A stretch of DNA of 19,794 nucleotides, taken from positions 1-19,794 of the forward strand of contig DASVGR010000107.1 in the NCBI GenBank assembly GCA_036379395.1. Direction: 5' to 3'. The notes beneath the pieces are model-generated. The model searched no databases. It was not told where the DNA came from and worked only from the letters and a program-made list of their open reading frames with translations. The stretch comes from Oleiagrimonas sp036379395 (lineage in GTDB: Bacteria > Pseudomonadota > Gammaproteobacteria > Xanthomonadales > Rhodanobacteraceae). This document shows positions 6,574 to 12,076 of this stretch, one piece after another (the stretch's first letter is position 1; the number at the start of each line of letters is the position of its first letter). The translations under genes and the position numbers were made by a program.

Positions 6574-7835
6574 GCCGCCTCCGCACTTTGCGTATCGCGC
6601 AAAAACAGCGCCGCGCACCACAGCGTCAGCAGCCACCAGAACAACAAGCCCCACCACGCCGAATAGAAGGCCAAATGCGTGTTGAGCGGAAACAGCGTCA
6701 CGCCCAGCGCGACCGTGACCGGAAATGCCGCCTCACGCGCGCGCTTGCCCACGCCTCGCCAATGCCGCCACGCCAACACCACGGCAGCCAGCCACGCCAG
6801 CAAACCCAGCGTGCCGGTGTTGGTGGCAATTTCCAGCAGCAACTGGTGCGGATGACACGCGCCCTCGCCGTGCCCGCACGCCTCGGCCGTCACGAAATGA
6901 TCGCGACGCGACGCGTAGACCGGGTAGGCATAGCGAAAATCGCGCACGCCAACGCCGTTGACCGGATGTGCCAGATACATCTTCGTCGCCACATGCCAGA
7001 TGTCCAGCCGGCCGCTGAGCGCCGTGTTGATGCCCGCCTCGCTGCCCGACAACACGTCCAGCGAACGCTGCGCACGATCATGAAAACGCGGCGAGGCGTG
7101 CCACGCCACGCCTGCGGCCAGCACCGCGACCAGCGCGGCGCCGACGCACCACAACGCGAACCGGCCCGGCGAGCGGCTGACATGCCAGGCAAACGCCAGC
7201 GCCACCAGGCCGTAGGTGATCCACGCCGCACGCGAACCGGCCAGCAGAATCGGCCCCAGCAAAAACACGAACGCCACCAGCAAGCCGCGCAGACGCCAGC
7301 GCCGCCACGCCGCCCACAACACGAATGGCGACAGCGAAGCCAGCACCGGCCCCAACTTCATGTTGCCGGCGCCGAAAATGCCGGTCACACGCACGGCCTG
7401 CGCCGGTCCGCCAAGGCTGAAACCGGTGAACGCCTGCACCCACGCATCCAGCACCCACAACGCCACCACCACGGCCACGGCGTCGACCAGCGCGTCGAAA
7501 CGGCTGCGTGCGCGCACGGCAAAGCACACGTACAGGCCCAGCGGCGCATAGCGCAGATAACCGGCGACCGCACCCCAGCTGCGTCCGGCGCGCAACGCAT
7601 CCGGCGCCGAAACCACGGCCGCCAGCAGGTACGCCGCCCACAGCCACAACAGCAAGCGCGCGCCGGCATGATCGGCCAGCGCGTGCGGATTGCGCGCGAA
7701 CAAAAAGATCACGCCCAGCAGGCACAGCAACGTGCCCAGCTCGGCACTGCGCCCAAACGGCAGCAAAAAAACCACCAGCCAGATCGGCAGCAGCGGCGAC
7801 GCCAACGCGGCGCGTACACGGGCGGCAAAAGCCAT
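6570..7835 (-). CDS. O-antigen ligase (WaaL/Wzy_C family)
   Basis: This 421-aa polytopic inner-membrane protein has about 11-12 predicted membrane helices and belongs to the WaaL/Wzy_C group. The core signature GSRAAW (200-205) includes the arginine conserved in ligases. A periplasmic loop follows (about 245-330), ending in HPHQLLLEIATNTGTLGLLAW (from residue 328), where the conserved histidine and glutamate lie. Ligases join undecaprenyl-linked O-antigen to lipid A-core in the periplasm; polymerases (Wzy) share the fold. With core glycosyltransferases on both sides and no O-antigen cluster in view, ligase is the better reading, but not proven. Its stop overlaps the start of the family 2 glycosyltransferase by four bases. 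REP elements fill the gap upstream. Confidence 0.85.
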   Translation of the reverse strand: MAFAARVRAALASPLLPIWLVVFLLPFGRSAELGTLLCLLGVIFLFARNPHALADHAGARLLLWLWAAYLLAAVVSAPDALRAGRSWGAVAGYLRYAPLGLYVCFAVRARSRFDALVDAVAVVVALWVLDAWVQAFTGFSLGGPAQAVRVTGIFGAGNMKLGPVLASLSPFVLWAAWRRWRLRGLLVAFVFLLGPILLAGSRAAWITYGLVALAFAWHVSRSPGRFALWCVGAALVAVLAAGVAWHASPRFHDRAQRSLDVLSGSEAGINTALSGRLDIWHVATKMYLAHPVNGVGVRDFRYAYPVYASRRDHFVTAEACGHGEGACHPHQLLLEIATNTGTLGLLAWLAAVVLAWRHWRGVGKRAREAAFPVTVALGVTLFPLNTHLAFYSAWWGLLFWWLLTLWCAALFLRDTQSAEAA

Positions 7836-7878
7836 CGAAACGTTCCGGCAAAGAGTCAGCCGATTGTACCCAAGCCCT

Positions 7879-7953
7879 GCGGGAACGCGCCCGCGCGCGA
7901 TAACGGGATGCCGGTTTGAGGCAAGCGCTCTTCGCCCGCAGGCGGGCTCCTAC
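7879..7953. repeat. REP pair (BIME-like), 75-bp unit 2
   Basis: This copy has the same length and layout as units 1 and 3. Its left arm is degenerate (GCGGGAACGCGCC in place of GTAGGAGCGCGCC), while the right arm GGCGGGCTCCTAC is intact. The internal GGTTTGAGGCAAG segment matches unit 1. It lies 21 bp from unit 3, between the family 4 glycosyltransferase and the ligase genes, which are read in the same direction. The remaining bases of the 7836-8066 gap show nothing I can name. Confidence 0.85.
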
Positions 7954-7974
7954 AAAGGCAAAGGCTCGAAAACC

Positions 7975-8049
7975 GTAGGAGCGCGCCCGCGCGCGATGGC
8001 CTGATGTCAGCCCATGGCAAGGTTCTTTCGCCCGCAGGCGGGCTCCTAC
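7975..8049. repeat. REP pair (BIME-like), 75-bp unit 3
   Basis: The outer arms GTAGGAGCGCGCC and GGCGGGCTCCTAC are both intact, each with a nested palindrome (CCCGCGCGCG and CGCCCGCAGGCGGGC). The middle 30 bp differ from units 1 and 2, so the arms are more conserved than the spacer. It ends 17 bp beyond the stop codon of the family 4 glycosyltransferase gene and could form a strong stem at the 3' end of that coding region. Confidence 0.88.
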
Positions 8050-8066
8050 GGAGGTGGTGTCAGGAG

Positions 8067-9209
8067 CTAGTGCATCAGCTCGGCATACACATCCAGCACG
8101 CCACGCTGCATGTCGGCCAAGCGGTAACTGCGCAACGGCGCGACCGGTGGCGCCAGGCGCAGCAACTCGGCGGCGCGTTCGACCAGCTTGCGCATGTCGC
8201 CCGGCGGCACGCGGCCGGCCGGGTAGAGCTCGGACAACAGTTCGCCCACGCCGCCATGCGCGTAGCCCACCACCGGCCGGCACAGCGACAACGCCTCGAC
8301 CACGGTGCGCCCGAACGTCTCGGGCTTGTTGGACAGCTGCAACACCAGCGCGGAGCTGGCCAGCACGTCGCGCACGTCGTCGCGCGTGGGTGTCATCACC
8401 ACCTTGCCGTCCAGGCCGTATTCGGTCACCAGCGCACGCAGTTCGTCGACGTAGGCTTCGCGTCCCGGTTCGATCACGCCCATCAGCAACAATCGCGCGT
8501 CGATGCCGCGCGCGGCCAGCCCCGCCAGCAACTCGATGGCGTCGCGATGGCCCTTGAGACGCGTGCCGCGGCCGGGCAGCGTCAGCAGCGGTACGCCGGC
8601 CAGTTGCGGAAAATCGGCCAAAAACCGCGCATGCCAGGCATCATCCGGCCGATGGCCAAACGGAAACGCGGCCACGTCAATGCCGCGCGGCACCACGCGG
8701 ATGCGCGCGGCGTCGACTTTCGGGTAATGCGCCAGCACGTAGTCGCGCACGCTTTGCGACACCGCGATGACGCGCTCGCCGCGCAGCATGACGGCGCTGT
8801 AGGCGCCCGGCGAATTCATGCCGTGCACGGTGGTCACCAGATGCGGCCGCGGTTTCAGGCCACGCAGCGCCCAGCGCGCCAGCCACGCAGGCACGCGCGA
8901 GCGCACGTGCACGATGTCGGGCCGAAGCTGCTGCAGATGGCGCCGCAACGGCGCGATGCGTGCCAGCGACGCCAGCGATTTGCGCCCGATGTCGAGCGTG
9001 ATGTGCTCGCTGCCTTCGGCTTCGAGCCGGCGCACCAGGCGCCCGCCGGCGGAAATCACCACCGAACGATGCCCGGCCGCCACCAAGGCCCGCGCCACTT
9101 CCAGCGTCGAACGCTCGGCACCGCCGGCATGCAAGGCCGGTATCAACTGGACGACGGTCCAGACGGGCCGCGCCGCCGGAGTGGCGCGCTGGTCGGAAGA
9201 AGCAATCAT
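8067..9209 (-). CDS. Family 4 (GT-B) glycosyltransferase
   Basis: This 380-aa protein has the two Rossmann-like halves of GT-B enzymes. The N-terminal half carries VQLIPALHAGGAERSTLEVA (20-39), the usual acceptor-side glycine-rich loop, and VTTVHGMNSP (125-134). The C-terminal half carries VVPRGIDVAAF (172-182), LPGRGTRLKGHRDAIELL and the EX7E motif, ETFGRTVVE (297-305), that contacts the nucleotide sugar. It lacks membrane segments and would act on the cytoplasmic face. Position just before the ligase and family 2 transferase on the same strand points to LPS core synthesis, though WaaG-like activity cannot be distinguished from other sugars. I chose the ATG at 9209; the open frame continues upstream into the zinc-finger gene and is not family-like there. 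Confidence 0.88.
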   Translation of the reverse strand: MIASSDQRATPAARPVWTVVQLIPALHAGGAERSTLEVARALVAAGHRSVVISAGGRLVRRLEAEGSEHITLDIGRKSLASLARIAPLRRHLQQLRPDIVHVRSRVPAWLARWALRGLKPRPHLVTTVHGMNSPGAYSAVMLRGERVIAVSQSVRDYVLAHYPKVDAARIRVVPRGIDVAAFPFGHRPDDAWHARFLADFPQLAGVPLLTLPGRGTRLKGHRDAIELLAGLAARGIDARLLLMGVIEPGREAYVDELRALVTEYGLDGKVVMTPTRDDVRDVLASSALVLQLSNKPETFGRTVVEALSLCRPVVGYAHGGVGELLSELYPAGRVPPGDMRKLVERAAELLRLAPPVAPLRSYRLADMQRGVLDVYAELMH

Positions 9210-9245
9210 GGTCGGGGTGGGGGCCTTTCGTGCACATCCTGCCAA

Positions 9246-9270
9246 GCGCGTCGACCCATGGTCGATGCGC
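9246..9270. promoter_or_regulatory. Near-perfect 11-bp palindrome upstream of the family 4 glycosyltransferase gene
   Basis: GCGCGTCGACC (9246-9256) and GGTCGATGCGC (9260-9270) are inverted copies with one G-T wobble and a 3-bp centre. It lies 37-61 bp before the start codon at 9209. No T-run follows on either strand, so an operator or a 5'-leader hairpin is more likely than a terminator. Function unknown. Confidence 0.4.
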
Positions 9271-9283
9271 CTGGCAGATACTC

Positions 9284-9325
9284 GAAAAATCAAGCATAAA
9301 TCGTGCCCTGCCCCATCAGGCACGA
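9284..9325 (-). terminator. Possible terminator after the zinc-finger gene
   Basis: TCGTGCC (9301-9307) and GGCACGA (9319-9325) form a 7-bp stem with an 11-nt loop, 12 bp past the stop codon. In the minus-strand reading it is followed by TTTATGCTTGATTTTT, a T-rich tract. The T-run is split, so efficiency is doubtful, but it would separate this gene from the glycosyltransferase. Confidence 0.45.
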
Positions 9326-9337
9326 CATCGCGAGGTG

Positions 9338-9547
9338 TCAGTCGCGCAGGATGTAACGCGCGCTGCAGTACGGGCAGATCGACTCGCCGCCGTCCTCGAC
9401 GATGGACAGGTACACACGCGGATGCGCATTCCACAAGCGCATGCCGGGCATCGGGCACGACAGCGGCAGATCGCTGCGGGTCACTTCGTAGGTGTTTTCG
9501 GCATTGGCCGGGATCAGCCGGTCCGCCGCGGCATCGGGACGCGCCAT
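9338..9547 (-). CDS. CHCC-type zinc-finger domain protein
   Basis: This 69-aa protein matches the zf-CHCC family, related to the mitochondrial complex I subunit NDUFS6. The four ligands are visible: Cys31 in LSCPMPG, His42 in NAHPRVYL, then Cys58 and Cys61 in ICPYCSARYIL. LWNAHPRVYLSIVEDGG between the ligand pairs is characteristic. A strong GGAGG lies upstream of the ATG at 9547. Such proteins are common, small and cytoplasmic in proteobacteria, and their exact role is not settled. It stands alone between the MgtC-family gene and the glycosyltransferase, all on the minus strand. Confidence 0.92.
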   Translation of the reverse strand: MARPDAAADRLIPANAENTYEVTRSDLPLSCPMPGMRLWNAHPRVYLSIVEDGGESICPYCSARYILRD

Positions 9548-9720
9548 GCGCTTGCCTCCACGGGCATCAAGTCAAGACGCCCATGGTAGCAGCAAGCCCG
9601 CCCCGCCAGAACGCCGTCGGACCGCGCGGACAGCGCCTTTCAATGCCGGTTTTCGCTCAGCGACGATTCATGGAAAACGCGCGAGACCGCCCGCCGGAAA
9701 ACCGCAGGTGCCGCACAGCG

Positions 9721-10434
9721 TCAGGTCTGGTCCGTGCGCGTCGGCCGCAGCGGCACCGCCCCGAACGACAGCGACAACAACCCCGGCAGATGCCGCAGCC
9801 GCTCGGCCAGCGTGGCCAGCTCGGCCTGGCGCACGCTGTGTTCGAACAGCAGTTCCAGCTGGTCCTCGTCGCCGCCCACGTGATGCAGCACCATTTGCTG
9901 CAGCGGCAGGTCGCTGTCGGCGATGGCCATCTCGACCGTCGCCATCCCGGCGCCCTTGCGCAGACACAGCAACATGCGCGGCGGCCCGGCCTGATGGTTC
10001 AGAAAACGCCGTTCGAACGGCTTCAGGCCAGCCATGATCAGCCAGGCCACAAACGTGGCGACGATCGCGGCCAGATACATGCCGCTGCCGACCGCCAGAC
10101 CGATCGCCGCCACGGCCCACAAACCGGCCGCGGTGGTCAGCCCGCGGATGATCTGCTCGCGCTGCAGGAACATGATGGTGCCGGCCCCCAGAAAACCGAT
10201 ACCGCTGACCACTTGCGCCGCGATGCGCGACGGGTCCAGCACCACGTCGGGCTGGCCCAGCACATCGTGAAAGCCGAACGCCGACACGATGATCGCCAGC
10301 GCCGCGCCCAGACACACCAGCATGTGCGTGCGCAGCCCGGCCGCCCATTCGTGGCGCTCGCGATTGAGGCCGATCACGCCACCCAGCACGGCCGCCAGCA
10401 ACAGGCGTTCGACAATCTCAAGCGGTGGCAACAT
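9721..10434 (-). CDS. MgtC/SapB-family membrane protein
   Basis: This 237-aa inner-membrane protein has four to five N-terminal helices typical of MgtC/SapB. It begins with LLLAAVLGGVIGLNRERHEW and GLRTHMLVCLGAALAII, then the family hallmark GIGFLGAGTIMFL and RGLTTAAGLWAVAAIGLAVG. The C-terminal third (from about residue 150) is soluble and resembles the ACT-like domain of longer MgtC proteins. Family members affect survival at low magnesium and F-ATPase activity, but many are not magnesium transporters, and no mgtB-type transporter is adjacent. GGAGGGG precedes the ATG. It is divergent from the ELM1-family gene. The 173 bp between its stop and the zinc-finger gene show no feature I can support. 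Confidence 0.92.
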   Translation of the reverse strand: MLPPLEIVERLLLAAVLGGVIGLNRERHEWAAGLRTHMLVCLGAALAIIVSAFGFHDVLGQPDVVLDPSRIAAQVVSGIGFLGAGTIMFLQREQIIRGLTTAAGLWAVAAIGLAVGSGMYLAAIVATFVAWLIMAGLKPFERRFLNHQAGPPRMLLCLRKGAGMATVEMAIADSDLPLQQMVLHHVGGDEDQLELLFEHSVRQAELATLAERLRHLPGLLSLSFGAVPLRPTRTDQT

Positions 10435-10451
10435 GCCGCCCCTCCGGTTGG

Positions 10452-10480
10452 TTCATACTGCCAGTGTAGGACGCGCACAA
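10452..10480 (-). promoter_or_regulatory. Predicted promoter for the MgtC-family gene
   Basis: On the minus strand TTGTGC (complement of 10475-10480) and TATGAA (complement of 10452-10457) are 17 bp apart, about 20 bp before the GGAGGGG and ATG of the MgtC-family gene. Both boxes have two mismatches. No equally good candidate is seen for the divergent ELM1-family gene. Confidence 0.35.
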
Positions 10481-10510
10481 CGCCCAGCGAACCCTTTTCG
10501 GAAAGCCTTC

Positions 10511-11488
10511 GTGCCCACGACCGCCACCGACAACGCCACGTCCACCCGCGAATGCTGGGTGGTCACCAACGGAGCCGCCGGCAACGAGCGTCAGGCGCTG
10601 GCACTGGCCGGCCACATGGGTTTGCCCATCCGCACGCTGACCGTGCAGCCGCGCGCGCCGTGGTCGTGGCTGGCGCCGCGCCGTCTGCGTGGTTCGCGCC
10701 TGGCCTTTCCGCCGGCCCTGCTGATGCCGCCATGGCCGCATCTGGTGATCGGCTGCGGCCGCGCGGCCGCGCTGTACACGCGCATGCTGCGTTTGCTGTC
10801 CAGCGGCGAAAGCCGCGTGGTGCAAATCCTCGACCCGCGCATCGATCCGCGCCATTGGGATCTGGTGGTCGCCCCGCAGCATGACGGTTTGCGCGGCCCC
10901 AACGTGCTCCATCCGCTGGGTTCGCTCAATCCGATCGACGACGACTGGCTGGCCGCCGGACGCGCCGCCTGGAGTTATTTCGCCGACCTGCCCGCGCCCC
11001 GCATCGGCGTCCTGCTGGGCGGGCCGCGCCACCATGCCGCCGCCGATCCCGCCGCCGCGCGCGTCCTTGCCGACGCCCTGCTGGCACGACACCGGCGCGA
11101 AGGCGGCAGCCTGCTGCTGCTGGCCTCGCGACGCACCACCAGCGAAGTCTTCGACCTTCTGCACCGTGCCCTGGCCGGCATCCCCGGCCTGCACTGGCGC
11201 AACGAGGACGACGGCCCCAATCCGTATCCCGGCGCGCTGGCCTGGGCCGACCGCCTCGTGGTCACGCCCGACTCGGTCAACATGCTGTCCGAAGCCTGCG
11301 CCTGCGGCTGCCCGGTGCATGCGCAAACGCCCGCCGACCTGCCGCCCAAACTGGCCCGCCTGCACGCCGCGTTGCGCGAACGCGGCCTGTTGCACGATCT
11401 GGATGCCGACATCACCGCGACCCAGCCTCCGCTGCGCGAAACCGCCGCCATTGCTGCCGCCGTGCGCGCCCGTCTGCACCGGCAATGA
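10511..11488 (+). CDS. ELM1-family protein (mitochondrial fission ELM1-like, DUF1022)
   Basis: This 325-aa protein is a bacterial member of the ELM1/DUF1022 family, named from a plant mitochondrial fission factor but built like a GT-B glycosyltransferase. Visible family blocks are CWVVTNGAAGNERQALALA (about 13-31), PHLVIGCGRAA, DLVVAPQHDGLRGPNVLHPLG, IGVLLGGPRHH, LLLLASRRTTSEVF and LAWADRLVVTPDSVNMLSEA near the C-terminus, where the last resembles a nucleotide-sugar-binding half. The open frame extends to 10289, inside the MgtC-family gene, but GTG at 10511 with GGAAAG five bases upstream gives the expected N-terminus. The bacterial role is not established; an envelope-related transferase is my inference from fold and neighbours. 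Confidence 0.88.
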   Translation: MPTTATDNATSTRECWVVTNGAAGNERQALALAGHMGLPIRTLTVQPRAPWSWLAPRRLRGSRLAFPPALLMPPWPHLVIGCGRAAALYTRMLRLLSSGESRVVQILDPRIDPRHWDLVVAPQHDGLRGPNVLHPLGSLNPIDDDWLAAGRAAWSYFADLPAPRIGVLLGGPRHHAAADPAAARVLADALLARHRREGGSLLLLASRRTTSEVFDLLHRALAGIPGLHWRNEDDGPNPYPGALAWADRLVVTPDSVNMLSEACACGCPVHAQTPADLPPKLARLHAALRERGLLHDLDADITATQPPLRETAAIAAAVRARLHRQ

Positions 11489-11583
11489 CGTCTTGCGTGC
11501 ACGCCGCGCACACGCCCGTGAAAGCATCGTCAAGGAAATGTAAACGGTGACAAACCAGAAACGGATATTGCCGGAATTTCGGC

Positions 11584-11631
11584 TTGACGTTCCGCTCCTG
11601 CGCCTACATTTTGTTATCGACAGCTAACAAA
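11584..11631 (+). promoter_or_regulatory. Possible promoter with adjoining palindrome upstream of the 67-aa gene
   Basis: TTGACG (11584-11589) and TACATT (11605-11610) are 15 bp apart, a short spacer. Directly after the -10, TTTGTTA (11610-11616) and TAACAAA (11625-11631) form an inverted repeat around an 8-bp centre, placed like an operator at the transcript start. The surrounding 11489-11710 stretch is more A/T-rich than the genes and contains no coding frame I trust. Confidence 0.4.
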
Positions 11632-11710
11632 CCTCATCACAAAGGCGTGTGCCGACTCCACGCTGCACCTTCGGCGCACGAGCTGTCAGACAAGCCCAAG
11701 GAGGCACGTC

Positions 11711-11914
11711 ATGAGTGCGTATGAAGGTTTTGAACTGCGTTTGATGGATCGCGACATCATCACCCGTTCCGACCGCGCGCCCACCGAGCGCGAACGCTAC
11801 AGCAGCTGGGCCCGCAAGTTCTTCGGCTACGGTTGCAACGAGCGCTACAAAGACTCGGACGCGGCACTGGATTACATCGCCCACCTCACCCCCAGACAGC
11901 CCACGCAGCATTGA
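11711..11914 (+). CDS. Small hypothetical protein, 67 aa
   Basis: I do not recognise this protein. It has 67 residues, many charged and aromatic (WARKFFGYGCNERYKDSD in the middle), one cysteine, no signal peptide and no membrane helix, and looks cytoplasmic. The gene is likely real: a full AAGGAGG Shine-Dalgarno lies six bases before the ATG, and a promoter-like sequence with a palindromic site stands upstream. It is single, followed by a degenerate REP pair and the hairpin that also ends glnE from the other side. The strong ribosome site suggests it is made in quantity. Function unknown. Confidence 0.7.
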   Translation: MSAYEGFELRLMDRDIITRSDRAPTERERYSSWARKFFGYGCNERYKDSDAALDYIAHLTPRQPTQH

Positions 11915-11962
11915 GCCCTGCCAACCGCCTATTCGCGGGCACCGTACGCAGCCAAATCCAAT

Positions 11963-12040
11963 GCAGGAGCCTGCCTGCAGGCGATCAGCGCAAACCAGGG
12001 CCCTTGGCGCCAGACCCATCGCGCGCAGGCGCGCCCCTGC
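11963..12040. repeat. Degenerate REP pair (BIME-like)
   Basis: GCAGGAGCCTGCCTGCAGGC at the left and GCGCGCAGGCGCGCCCCTGC at the right form an inverted pair of nested palindromes over 78 bp. It is the same architecture as the 75-bp units, but GTAGGAGC/GCTCCTAC is changed to GCAGGAGC/GCCCCTGC and the arms have diverged. The CGAT next to the left arm and the ATCG next to the right arm keep the REP family pattern. Confidence 0.6.
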
Positions 12041-12076
12041 AAAAAACCGCGGCGCTGGGTCAGCCGGGGCGGTTTT
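12041..12076. terminator. Bidirectional terminator overlapping the end of glnE
   Basis: AAAACCGC (12043-12050) and GCGGTTTT (12069-12076) pair around an 18-nt loop. In the minus-strand reading the stem ends in six T residues, typical of intrinsic termination; in the plus-strand reading it ends GCGGTTTTCTG. The distal arm lies inside the last codons of glnE, so stop codon and terminator overlap. Confidence 0.65.

Noticed and set aside
7879..8049. Repeated short units with spacers, resembling a small CRISPR array
   Set aside because: There are only two units, they are internally palindromic with inverted arms, similar copies occur elsewhere in the window, and no cas gene is present. REP pairs explain them.
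11489..11710. Possible sigma-54 or ECF-type promoter before the 67-aa gene
   Set aside because: I looked for GG-N10-GC and GGAAC-type patterns; only partial matches were seen, no better than chance.
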